From Mytilisepta virgata (lineage: Eukaryota; Mollusca; Bivalvia; Mytilida; Mytilidae): a stretch of 64,000 nt of DNA. Within the stretch, counting starts at the first letter, position 1. Every line of letters starts with the position of its first letter. The notes below the pieces were generated by a model. That model saw only the letters and a program-made list of their open reading frames with translations. It ran no database searches and had not been told where the DNA came from. The position numbers and the translations under genes are program-made. Location of the stretch: positions 2,976,001 through 3,040,000 of the forward strand of contig JAPWFG010000018.1 of assembly GCA_028015205.1 (NCBI GenBank), written 5' to 3'. Shown here piece by piece: positions 11,621 to 22,876 of this stretch.

Positions 11621-13275
11621 ATAAAAAGAAAAAGGAATTATACAAATTCAAAGCAATAGGATATGCAAATTCTCACCAAAATATTTTGGATATCTGCAGG
11701 TTTTGCACATTTTGAATTTTGGACTCACGGACGTCTATTCAATACCTTTAATGTTCTTACGTAGGTCTTTAACAAACCAAAGCTTTGTTTTAACGAATTC
11801 GATAAAGTACGGTTCCTCTATAGATTTTTTGTTTGTGATATTTTGCCTTATGGTTATCCCTTCATGACTTAGTTTTTTCATATATTGAAGCTGACTTTGA
11901 TGTAATGGACCCACAAATCCTTCATATTTTTAGCCTTAAGGTTTTTAACTAAGATAATTGACTACATGGCTCTCTAATTATCAAATGTAGCAAACATCAA
12001 TTATAATATTTATAATTTGGTTTATTTAAATTTAACGGGGTTATTTAAGAACAAAACCTGCAATTTGAGGATGTTATTAATTTTTTTTTGAGAGAGATTA
12101 TACGACCTTATAATGTGTATATCATGACCAGGTTATTATCCCCCCTCCTTTCTACTGTATATTCCCTTAATTGGTTTGTATTATACAATTTCCTTTCATA
12201 TTCCTTATTTGATATTTTCTCTATTCAGTTGAATAATTTCTGTATTTGGAAATTTCATCTCATAAACAGTATTTCGGACAAATTCTATTGTTAATACGAA
12301 AATAAATCATGAAAAATCACCTTCCTTCTTTTCAATAAATTGAACAAACATAATACAGGCGTTGTCATAGATGATAAATTTTGTATAATGTACAATTTGT
12401 GAAACACTTTACCTGTAATACTTCTTAAAAAAGAAGAATTTGATAATTTGGTAATCATACTGTATTAGTTTTTAGATCGTAATTTATACACTAGTGTCAG
12501 GATAGCAAGTTTATCAATATAGAATTTTGACAACTTTGAAATTGAATGTTATACACACGTATAAAATAAACATATAGAAAACTTTGTCAACTTTATATTT
12601 ATGTTTGGTAATACTCCGGAAATCAGTTTTACCCAGAAGATCAAGGTAAGCCTTTACAATTTTAATGACAATTTTTCAGAACGTAGAAATAAAATACTTG
12701 AATGTAATCAAAATTTAAAAAACATTACCATAAATATATGCCCATTATTTTTTTTATCAAAATAACGTCTCAAAAGACCCCGTATGTCGAATATACTTGA
12801 CATTTCGGACTTTAATTGTTTTTTTTTTTTTTTTTTGTAATAGAGGTGCATATTTTAATCCAGATTTGTTATGTATATTAAATGCATTTCAGAAAAAACC
12901 AGGCACGATCCCTGCACGTTTAAGACCCTTTCTGTATTTTTCCGTTAAACGCTAAATTATTTATTAAATTATCCAATCCCTTCCAACTTCTTTGTGTCAA
13001 ATTCCACTCCTTTTTTAAATAGATTTGATAACTTGTTGAACTTATCCTGAAGGAACATTTATTATTTGGTCGTAAGGCAAACAACAATCAGTCAATCAAT
13101 CAATCATTCAAAAAAAATTTAGATTGTCTGATCTATACGCGGATTTACATCTGTAAATATATAGTACTGTCAAATCGGACAGTGCTGTTTTCGAGATTAT
13201 ATAGTAATTACCAAGAAGAATTTGATTAAATAGTTATTATATGCTGTTGTACTCGGATACAAATACTTTGATAAC
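11580..13275 (+). repeat. ancient segmental duplication, copy B
   Basis: Partner of 7380-9950. It is shorter because it lacks the inverted-repeat segment and the 9.0-9.5 kb part. A run of T (12820-12836) is private to this copy. The block around 12495-12590 ('caagtttatcaatatag...ttttgacaac') matches 9850-9940, out of order relative to copy A, so a rearrangement followed the duplication. Confidence 0.6.
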
Positions 13276-13489
13276 CAGAGCTGTATAGGCGTGTCTATTT
13301 GAAAACACGGCGGCATATAGAATAATAGAATTTTTTTCCGTACTGACTTTATCTAGTATGTTTTTTGCCAAGCTCGTCATTTGAAAACAAATGTCAAGTA
13401 TTCCTTTTATCGGCAATTTGTACAAGTAATTTCTTCAAGTGTTGAAAAATAAAAAAAAGTAAGTTAAAGTTTTTTAACGTTTTTAGAGG

Positions 13490-14130
13490 AAGTAACGTAG
13501 TAGTAAGTTGTGTGGTTTCCATAATTGAAATTACAAACATGTCATTCATTAAACCGACGCGAATGAACACTAGAAGACGACGTTGGTGAACAGCAACGTG
13601 ACCTCATCCTTGAAACTGATCTAATAATCTAATTCCTGGTGCCAGTCCATGGTACTGACAGTAGGAACCTATACGATCAAAGGAAATACAAACGAAGTAT
13701 CCAGTAAATATATAAGAATGACAAGTTTTTTCTTTTTTCTCGATTTATCAGGTTTATTATGCGATGAACAAGTAGGGCGAGTCCGATGACAAACCTGAGA
13801 AAGTAAGTATCAGAAAATAAATTGCCATTATTCTTTTTGTCGATAATATTTACCAAATTATTTAGGTCTGAAATTTTAAGATAAATAAAAAGAGTAGCCT
13901 TTTCAGCGAACGTAAAGTGGAAGTAAATATTGATATTACATTAATGAAGTTATGATCATTTGATTCATTAAATTGGCTGGCATAAACAAAGAAAAATGAT
14001 ATCTATGCATACCAACGTGACGTGACCCTTGACACTGACGCGAAAATTCTATTCTCTGTGTCAGTCCATGTTATTATAATTATCAGCCTGTTTTCATCAA
14101 AGGAAATTTACGAATAATACCGATACCACT
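13490..14130 (+). repeat. degenerate two-copy tandem duplication, about 420 bp
   Basis: 'aacagcaacgtgacctcatccttg' (13590) matches 'accaacgtgacgtgacccttga' (14010). 'gtgccagtccatg' matches 'tgtcagtccatg', and 'gatcaaaggaaat' matches 'catcaaaggaaat'. No coding sequence is seen in either copy. Confidence 0.5.
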
Positions 14131-14460
14131 AAAAAAAAATCCTCCAGCTGTTTAAAACATGTTATATGGAATTAGTGTCATCTAAACATGTCCTGAACAC
14201 ATTACAGTATGTCTTAAATTGGCTTGCAATTTGATGATTGTTGCTAGTCATAGCACGGATGTAAGGTATTTTGTCCCAGGTGTGACTTCAATAAACAGTT
14301 AGCAAGATTGGTAAATAATACAATATATAAGAAAATATATCAGTCAGGGTGGTTTTAGTTGTTTTTAATTATTAAATATTTTATGCAATGCAGCGAAATA
14401 CATGCATTTACTTTTAATTAATTCTGTAGAACAAATACATTCGTTTTGAGGTTAAACATT

Positions 14461-14621
14461 GATTCTCCTTCAGGTACGAGTGAGTTATGAAATTTCTTCA
14501 TCCGAGATACTTAATTGTTTTTATTTTCAACACACGAGCTTCAGCAAGCCTGTTAAAATCTAGGATTTAACTATCTAGGCTTGATAAATTCCATAACTCA
14601 TGAGTTAATTGAAGGAGAATC
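14461..14621. mobile_element. hairpin MITE, copy 1
   Basis: Termini 'gattctccttcaggtacgag' and 'gagttaattgaaggagaatc' are inverted, and 'tgagttatgaaat' pairs with 'attccataactca' further in. A diverged copy lies at 42333-42503, with shared flank 'cgtctctagtttatcattcc' against 'cttctctagtttatcgttcc', so the repeat probably extends to about 14690. Confidence 0.65.
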
Positions 14622-14699
14622 TGATTCTCAAGAACATTTCATTGCGGAACGTCTCTAGTTTATCATTCCGATAAAAGTAAAATCCGTGAAAAGCAGTTG

Positions 14700-15700
14700 G
14701 GGAAATTGCACGAGACTTTTCATACCCGTGGGAATTGAATAATTATTAACCAATGGTCTAAAAACTGCGGAAATGCAGCAAGAATGGGAAAAAAATAATA
14801 AGGTTTTTTGCACAAAGAGTGCAGCAGAAGGAAACTTTAAGATGACTATGCAAGAATGTTTTAACCTGGAAGATAAGATTCAAAATTGAAATGCACCACA
14901 CATGCATATAAATACATGTAACATTAGGAATTGGACATTTTCAATAGAAATTCAATCATACCAATAAACATACATTTTATGATTGTTTCCTAATAATATG
15001 ACAAGCAAATCCTTTAATTTCAAGTGTTTCTTAATTTAAGGTTTTTGCATTTACAAAATGTCAAAATGACCAAAAAAGTAAAGTGAAAAATAAAATCAAT
15101 TCTATTTTTTCCCCTTCCCACCCCAAAAGAAATCAAATATAATTAAGAGAACAATTGAAGGTCTTTCCACCCCAATTACAGATTTGTTGATAAAAAAATG
15201 AGGTTTAAAATGTAATTGTTGGTTTTAGAGCATAGCTAAACTTTCAGTGATTTCAGATATATGGTTCTATGTACTGAAATAAGGGAGGTATTATGCTACT
15301 TCCCATATTACAAATATCACTTCTGGTTTGATATGATAGGTAATTTCACAATTGTTAAAAAAATATATGGACTAGTAGTTTGAATAACTAAGAAAAAAAA
15401 TTATTTCTTGTTAACTAAATGTTTGTGATGAATTATACTTTTTTGCACTATAAACATCAAAAACCTCATTAATGTGACCTTATGAATTAACAATTCTAGA
15501 CGTTTTCATGGGTTGTAACATTGTCACATTAATTAACATTCCAATATATCCAAAACGTCTGAAAACGTCTACAGAAATAATAACGTTGACAGAAATGACG
15601 TCATCAAAAGTAGTGCCTGAATTTCACGCTTTCAATAGCTTTAATTGCTTTAAAAATCTGAAAAAAACTTATAAAGTGTGAAAAAATGCAAAATCCGTAA
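14700..15700. other. intergenic, no gene seen
   Basis: AT-rich. A short inverted pair 'tagacgttttca' (15497) and 'tgaaaacgtcta' (15560) is present. No coding or RNA feature was found. Confidence 0.4.
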
Positions 15701-15704
15701 TATA

Positions 15705-16620
15705 GGTCATGACCTTGACCTTTGACCTTGTAACCTTGTTCAAGGTCATTGGTCGTTTAGGTCATTTTAGAAGACCCCATGCCATTATTATGTACCATTA
15801 TCAAGTTATAAACCTTAAGTTTGAAAATTCTAGGCGCAATTACTCTCAAAAGATGACGTCATACAACTTTAACTCAAATGTAACAAAGTTGCGCATCAAC
15901 GTCCTAAACATTTCCACCATTACATTTCCTTGGCTATTTACAACCATTTCAGAGGAGTAGTGATAACAAGCAAATGTCAAATAATAGAACTTGACCTTGA
16001 CCTTTGACCTTGATGCCAATTTGAAGGTTATCAATCCCTGATGTTAAAACAAAAGACCCCATGCCTTTATCATGTACCATTGTTGAGAAATAAACGAAAA
16101 ACGAAAATTTAAACGTTCTAGGGGCAATTACGCCTATAAAATGACGTAATACAACTTTTTCTCAAATTTAACAAAGCTAGGTCTCAACGTCCTTAACATT
16201 TTCTCCTTTACGTTTTATCAGCTAACTTTTACCGTTTCATAGGAGAAGCGATAACAAGCAAAAGTCAAAATTTAGAACTTGACCTTGAGCTTTGACCTTG
16301 ATGCCAATTTGAAGGTTATCAATTCTTGATGTCAGAACAAAAGACCCCATGCCTTTATCATGTACCATTGTTGCGACATAAACGAAAAACCGAAAATTTA
16401 AACTTTCTGGGGGCAATTACGCCTATAAAATGACGTCATACAACTTTTATGCAAATGTAACAAAGCTAGGTCTCAACGTCCTTAACATTTTTTCAATACA
16501 TTTTATCAGCTATCTTTTACCGTTTCAGAGGAGAAGCGATAACAAGCAAAACTCGAAATTTAGAACTTGACCTTGACCTTTGACCTTGACCTCATTTTCC
16601 TTGTTAGGGGTCATGGACCC
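15705..16620 (+). repeat. tandem repeat, about 288 bp unit, each with nuclear-receptor-like half-sites
   Basis: The cores 'ttgaccttgacctttgacct' start at 15709 (variant), 15991, 16279 (one change) and 16567, so spacing is 282, 288 and 288. Between cores the units share 'aaaagaccccatgcctttatcatgtacc', 'gggcaattacgcctataaaatgacg', 'caacgtccttaac' and 'gagaagcgataacaagcaaa'. TGACCTTTGACCT equals a direct repeat of AGGTCA half-sites spaced by one base (DR1). No transcription function can be shown from sequence. Confidence 0.8.
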
Positions 16621-19029
16621 TAAATATAAAGTTTCATGTTGATATCTTAACTCTAAATAACAATTTGTATCATACACCAAAAGTGAAAGTCGTTTGAAGG
16701 GAAATAACTCCTATGAAATGTCGTCAGATCCTTTCCGACTAATGGAACAAAGTTGCGCACAGATACACTGAAGATATTGCAAAAGATTTTGGGTCGATAT
16801 CTTTTACGGTTTTAGAGATATAGCGATAACAACAAAAAGGGGACGCGGGGGGATAACTCCTATAAGAATAAGTGTCCGGTCTTTGAATCCATTCACATGT
16901 ATTTATTTTGATTTAAAAAATGCAAACTACGCATGCGCCGTTCCAGAACTGGAGTACATTTGATATACTGCGCATGCACCGTCTTTATGACCATACCAGA
17001 GAGGTATTTGGTCATAATGACGCGAGAACAAACAGTGCACATGGCCCGTCCTGAGGACAAAAACAGTAGCGGTCCTGGGCCTTGTCTTAACAACAGTCAT
17101 TAAGACAGGTCTGTCCTCAAGTTAAATTTATTCTGAGTGTATGACCAAACAGACCAGTCACAAGCTCTGATCCAACTTAACTTAGAACGGTCATAATCTG
17201 TTTCAAATCTGTTTGAGGATGATGTTTTAAATGATCCGCACTGTAGTTAATACATTTTGTGTGTACATAAATACATAAGCCAAGATGGTTTCATCTTTTA
17301 CTTAATTAAAATATAGATGACACAATGCATTAGCATTTATAAGTTCTAATTGAAAAGAATTCTAAATCAAAAAATTTAAATGGGCATTTAATTGCTGACA
17401 AAATTATATAACATATATTTTTAACGACACGTGATGCGTCTTTTGACACAAATTAACCGAAAATTACAATAAGAATGCATCTGTTTAAAGACGATGCAAT
17501 AGCCTTAGGGAATGTTGACAAGATTTAAATACGCAAAGGGAAATATATCAAACTCTGAGTTAAGGGAAGTAAAATAATTGAGTATTGAACACTGTAAAGT
17601 GTATATATTTAGGAAGAAAACCACTTAGACACCTTTTATTCTGCAAGTAGTTTAGTCACAAAGCAGTTAGTCATGCAATGAAATGCAGATCCTCTACGGT
17701 TTAATATAGTAACAGTGTCTTGATGAAGAGCTTTTCAACTGAGATGTACTTCCTTTACAATATACAATAAAAACCCATTTTTCAAAAGAGTGTATTAACT
17801 ATTCATAGGACAGATATTAATTCGTTGACCCTGCAATCAAGAACAAATAACAAAATCTTAGCGAAACATAATTCGAAAATATTTAAGAACACTTAACCAT
17901 TAGATCTGCGGGGAGCAAAGGAAGTGAACCCTGCTCTCGGAATTTTTTATGCAGCATTCATCCGCGTGAAATTATGCATGTGCTCCTTAATTCGTATTCC
18001 CTGCATAACTACATCCCGTGAAGAACAATATACTCTTGTAGTAAAACAACGTAAACGCGCTTAACAGTTTTGATCTAGATCTCGATTTGGTTTGGTAAAA
18101 CATTTTCGTTTTCTATTTATTTTGTTAGTTTAGTTTAAACTGATTTATGTATAATGGAATGGAAAGCAAGTTTTACCAACTTATCCTAATCCCTCTCCTC
18201 TCCACTTCGCTGGTGCGAGAGCCACTCGTATAGAAGCATTTTAGCCTGTTCTTTTTATTCATATTATCAACTAATATTATTAGAGTAACTTGTCTTTAAG
18301 AGATTTGTTTCTTTCAGCATACATTTACCATTCTGTATTAACCCGATTTCAAAATCATCAAAAACAAGTTTACTTCTTATAAAGCAATTTATCTGTTGTC
18401 CAGTTCCTCGTAAAACATGATGAAAATGTATCTACTTCTTAGTTTGACTATCAAACGTTCCGTTAGAGAACTGATAAGAGGCAATGCCAGTAAGTACCAG
18501 GCAGAAGTGTTCAATGAAAAAAAATAAAATTTTTGCAATTTATTTTTTTCCAGCCCAGACTAACATACTGACTGAGAAAATATAGTTTTTATGTAATTTT
18601 TTATCATTGCCACCTTTTTAATGATGAAATTCAATATATGGGCTCAATCGGTGGATTTTCAATGAAACGTGTTTTTCAGTAATTTTCAATTATCCATAGC
18701 AAACAAAGAACAACAGTTTGGACCCATCTATCTAAATAGAAGTTTAGGCCAATACTGCAACTTCAAGTAACAAAAAGAAAATTGCTGGTATCTCCTAATC
18801 TATCTGTAAACTAAGCAGATAAAGTCAAATAATTATGAAAATGGCAACAATAATGAATAAACACTCTTTTTACAAATAGTTTAGTAAATCTATGAAAAAG
18901 ACTGCACAGTTTGCAACAGAATGGTTTTTTTTACCTGTATTTGGCATAGATAAACAATTAAAAATGAATTCTGAAAGTCTACCAAGACTGCGCATGTAAA
19001 AGAGTAGTAATTTATGGTTAAAATCTTGG
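16621..19029. other. intergenic, no gene seen
   Basis: No recognisable exon. It includes a hairpin at 16986-17016 ('tatgaccatacc' with 'ggtatttggtcata') near two 'gcgcatgc' boxes, and otherwise AT-rich sequence with stops in every frame. Confidence 0.4.
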
Positions 19030-19545
19030 TTTTTGAAATTAAATTGCTGAAAACTGGAAAATTGCCCTATTTTCCCTATTTGGACGCTGACATATAAACT
19101 AGATTACAAGATATGTTGGAAATAAACTGTTTCAAATTATTTTATTGAAAAATATAATGTTTCATAAATTATGATTGCTTTTTTTGAGGAAAATTTCATT
19201 TTTATTGAAAAATCACTGAAAACTGGAAAATAGTTTTAGCTGCAATTTGTATTCGATGACACCATTACTAGATTACCAAATATGTTGAAAATAAGTGTTT
19301 TTAAAAAATAAAGTTAAAAAACATATGTAATATGGTTATTTTTTGGGGAAAACCATAGTTTTTTTCAGATAAAATTGCTGAAAACTGGAAAATTGCTCTC
19401 ATTTCTATGTTTGGATGATGACATTTATATAGATTACAAGATATGTTGGAAAGCAACTGTTTCAAAGTATATAATTGAAAAATATAATTTATCATAAATA
19501 ATGATGGCTTTTGGGGGGGAGAGATTGCATTTTTTTAATAAATAA
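19030..19545 (+). repeat. three-copy tandem repeat, about 165 bp unit
   Basis: 'ctgaaaactggaaaat' recurs at 19047, 19215 and 19378. Each is followed by 'gatgacat/ctgacat', 'agattacaagatatgttgga' and 'ataatttatcataaat'-like blocks. Copies are diverged by eye. Confidence 0.75.
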
Positions 19546-19599
19546 TACCTACAATAAAGATTTTTAGTCCTCAGATACCTTATCGTATAACATTTGGCG

Positions 19600-19984
19600 C
19601 AGTATACTTGTCTTGTGACCCTTATCTCGTTTTAAATCCATATCTTAGCAACTGTAATACCCAGGCCAACCATATTTCGTCGATAGATAGTTCTTAGTAG
19701 ATACATGCCAGTCTGACAGCTGGCTTGGGACCTTGACCTCAATTTCATGCCTGGGTGCCTTTGTCACATTTTCGTGGTTAAGTCTATTTCTCAGCAACTA
19801 TAATACCGTGACCCACCATATTTGTCAGTAGATAGTTCTTGATTGGTAAATGTCAAGTCTGACACCTGAATGTTCATACTTGACCTCAATTTCATAGTAG
19901 AAAGACCTACGTCGCATTTTCATGGTTAAGTCCATTTCTTAGCAACTGTAATACCTAAGCACACCATATTTGGTCTATAGATAG
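19600..19984 (+). repeat. tandem repeat of about 150 bp, split by the LTR element
   Basis: Three units share 'cttagcaactgtaatacc', 'ccatattt', 'atagatagttctt' and 'ttgacctcaatttcat'. The last unit stops at 'ggtctatagatag' (19984) where the LTR element begins, and resumes after 26228 with 'atagtccttgttgggtac'. Another unit is seen near 26850-26970. Confidence 0.75.
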
Positions 19985-20594
19985 TGTTACGGCCGAAATC
20001 ACCTTTAAATTGTAGCCAACAAAAGACACAAATCAATAATAAAAATTAACAAGATTTATTATATACAAGTTTACAAAATAATATTACACAAAATAAAATG
20101 TCAACTTAACTGTTCAAAATCCTCCGTCTTTTCCTAATCCGGAATTCTTCTCGTCACTGTTGCGGGAATCCAAACGGAATATTATATCTAATCAGTCACA
20201 ATCTAGTATGATGTAACGAAAATGAAAGTCTGTCAAGTACGATGTGTGAAACGTAAATAAATCCAACAGCTGAGAACACAAGAATGTCTATCTCTGGTCC
20301 GATAAATGATGTTCTGAAAGTCTAACTTTCTTGTCCGTATATATACTGTAGAACGGAAACTTCTGGAATACGGTAGAAGTTTGAATTACACCAGAATTAT
20401 TACGTAAGTCAAATAGAAAGTTCTAGTCATTCCATTAGTATCTTTTATTGTTCCAGTGATTTCTAAACTGCGCAGTTATAACATTATTTGGTAAACAACT
20501 ATAAGTATTATGTAAACATAGTATACATGTTATAAGGCTACGCAAAACAAATTAGGCCAAGGTAAATAAATATAATAATTACAATATCATAACA
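19985..20594 (-). repeat. 3' LTR of the Gmr1-like element
   Basis: 610 bp, flanked inside by a polypurine tract. It matches 25163-26228 almost base for base wherever both exist; a few differences such as 'gatgatgttc'/'gatgatattc' and 'acaactataag'/'acaactacaag' point to a fairly recent insertion. Its outermost roughly 110 bp have no partner in the other LTR. Confidence 0.9.
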
Positions 20595-20612
20595 CCTCCC
20601 CCCTTAAAAGAA
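20595..20612 (-). promoter_or_regulatory. polypurine tract
   Basis: On the minus strand 'cttttaaggggggagg' directly precedes the TG of the 3' LTR. This is the position and composition expected for the plus-strand primer of an LTR element. Confidence 0.85.
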
Positions 20613-20676
20613 GTTTGAGTGTAACGAGAACTTCATGAACAATATATACAAAAATATATAGTATGTATACATTGTT

Positions 20677-22845
20677 TCAATAAGATCTAGATAAAGCATC
20701 TGCTATTACATTATCTTTACCTTTAATATGTTTTACAATAATATCATATTCCTGTAACAATAAACTCCACCTAGTCAACCTCTGGTTCTTGTTTCTCATT
20801 TTATGTATGAAGGTGGGAGGATTATGATCAGTATAAACCAGAATAGGATGCATAGTGGGATTTAAATATACATCAAAATGTTGAAGTGCAGACAACAGTG
20901 CAAAACATTCTTTTTCAATAGTGGAATAATTTTTCTGATGTTTATCTAATTTCTTGGAAAAATATGATATAGGTTTCTCAACATTATCATCTGTTTCTTG
21001 ATATAAAACAGCTCCAACTCCTACATCACTTGCATCAACGGCAAGTTTGAATTGCTTTTTAAAGTCTGGAGTGATAAGAACTGGACTGTTAATTAAAAGT
21101 GATTTGCTTTTTTCAAAAGCGTTTTGACAATTATCACTCCAGATGAATTTTGAATCTTTCCGTAAAAGATGAGTCAATGGTTGAACAACAGTAGCAAAAT
21201 TCGAACAAAATTTTCTGTAAAATCCAATCATGCCTAAATATCTCATAAGTTGTTTTTTATTTGTAGGAGGAGGAAAATTGGTAATTGCATCCACTTTAGC
21301 CATAATAGGTTTCACTTGACCTTGGCCAACTGTGTGCCCTAAATAGTCAACAGTGGCCTTACAAAATTCACTTTTAGCAAGATTAACAGTCAAATTTGAT
21401 TGTGACAATCTATCAAAAGTATCATATAAATGTGTTAAATGCTCTTCCCAGCTATCACTACATACAATAAGATCATCAATATAAGCATAACAACAGTCTA
21501 AATCTTTTATAACATTATTAATCATTCTTTGAAACGTAGCTGGAGCATTTTTCATACCAAACGGCATGACAGTATATTGAAATAAGCCGTCTGGTGTGAC
21601 AAAAGCTGATATTTCACGAGCTCTCGGTGTCAGGGGGACCTGCCAGTAACCTTTTAATAAATCAAATTTGCTTACGAATTTTGATTGTCCAATGTTATCA
21701 ATGCAATCGTCTATCCTTGGAATCCGATAGGAATCAGATTTTGAGACTGAGTTTACTTTTCTGAAATCAGTAACGAAACAAAAGGTTTTATCTGGTTTGG
21801 GTACAAGAAGACAAGGAGAGCTCCATTCACTGTTACTCGGCTCAATAATATCATTGTCAAGCATATATCTAATTTCTTGTCTCATAACATCAAGTTTATG
21901 TGGATTGAGCCGGTAAGGGTGTTGCTTAATTGGAGAAGCATCGCCTACATCAACATCATGACAAACAGCAGTGGTTTTGTTTGGCACATCTGGAAAAAGA
22001 TTTTTAAAAGAAAATACCAAAGTTTTCAATTTTTCTCTGCGATCGAAAGTCAGATGTGCAAGTTTTGAGTCTAAATCTGATAAAATTTCAGAATTTTTCA
22101 ATCTAACAGTTTGTTCCATAGTCTTGGAATTAAAATATGGTTCAATTATATCTGGTTTGTCATGATCGTTCTCCAATTTAACCATAGCTAAAGTGGCAAC
22201 TGGTTTACTCTCACTTTCATTAGTACGCTCAAAATATGGTTTTAACATATTAATGTGACACACTCTATTTTGTTTACGCCGACCTGGAGTTTTTACAATA
22301 TAATTCAACTCATTGATTTTACTGCCAATGGTATAAGGACCAGAGTATTTAGCCTGTAAAGGATGCCCAGAGATTGGCAAAAGTACAAGTACCTTATCAC
22401 CAGGCTCAAAAACTCTGTCCCTGGCATCTTTATCATAAAATATTTTCATCTTATTTTGTACAGTTTTTAAGTTTTTCTGAGCAATTTGACAAGCAGTATA
22501 CAATTTTTCTTTAAATCTAGATACATAGTCTAGAAGATTCAAGTCAGTGTGTTCAGTAAGCCATTTTTCCTTAATCAATTTCAAAGGTCCCCTTACAGTA
22601 TGACCAAACACCAACTCAAAGGGGCTAAAACCAAGGGATTCTTGAACAGCCTCTCGGACCGCAAAAAGTAGAAAGTGAACACCATCATCCCAGTCCCTGT
22701 CAAATTGAAGACAAAAAGTTCTAATCATGTTCTTCAGTGTTTGATGAAAACGTTCTAAGGCACCTTGAGATTCTGGATGATAAGCACTTGATCTATACTG
22801 AGTAATCCCTAACTGGTAAACGACCTGCTGAAATAAACCTGACAT
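20677..22845 (-). CDS. integrase C-terminal part, reverse transcriptase and RNase H (pol, downstream frame)
   Basis: 722 residues from the first Met. HPESQGALERF (residues 23-33) holds the Glu of the integrase DDE triad. A GPY/F-type module (SGPYTIGSKI) is near residue 168. Reverse transcriptase follows: LVPKPDKTF (347), FDLLKGYWQVPL with catalytic Asp (394), MPFGMKNAPATFQ (427) and YIDD (455-458). RNase H has DASDVGVGAVLYQ (604), IEKECFAL (643) and VYTDHNP (670), and the frame ends in DALSRSY. These motifs are gypsy-type. The integrase half upstream is in another frame, so the true product is one polyprotein with 22877-25003 broken near 22930. No inactivating change was seen inside the reverse transcriptase motifs. 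Confidence 0.9.
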   Translation of the reverse strand: MSGLFQQVVYQLGITQYRSSAYHPESQGALERFHQTLKNMIRTFCLQFDRDWDDGVHFLLFAVREAVQESLGFSPFELVFGHTVRGPLKLIKEKWLTEHTDLNLLDYVSRFKEKLYTACQIAQKNLKTVQNKMKIFYDKDARDRVFEPGDKVLVLLPISGHPLQAKYSGPYTIGSKINELNYIVKTPGRRKQNRVCHINMLKPYFERTNESESKPVATLAMVKLENDHDKPDIIEPYFNSKTMEQTVRLKNSEILSDLDSKLAHLTFDRREKLKTLVFSFKNLFPDVPNKTTAVCHDVDVGDASPIKQHPYRLNPHKLDVMRQEIRYMLDNDIIEPSNSEWSSPCLLVPKPDKTFCFVTDFRKVNSVSKSDSYRIPRIDDCIDNIGQSKFVSKFDLLKGYWQVPLTPRAREISAFVTPDGLFQYTVMPFGMKNAPATFQRMINNVIKDLDCCYAYIDDLIVCSDSWEEHLTHLYDTFDRLSQSNLTVNLAKSEFCKATVDYLGHTVGQGQVKPIMAKVDAITNFPPPTNKKQLMRYLGMIGFYRKFCSNFATVVQPLTHLLRKDSKFIWSDNCQNAFEKSKSLLINSPVLITPDFKKQFKLAVDASDVGVGAVLYQETDDNVEKPISYFSKKLDKHQKNYSTIEKECFALLSALQHFDVYLNPTMHPILVYTDHNPPTFIHKMRNKNQRLTRWSLLLQEYDIIVKHIKGKDNVIADALSRSY

Positions 22846-22876
22846 GAAATTTGAACCCTGGTCGGACTGTATAGAC

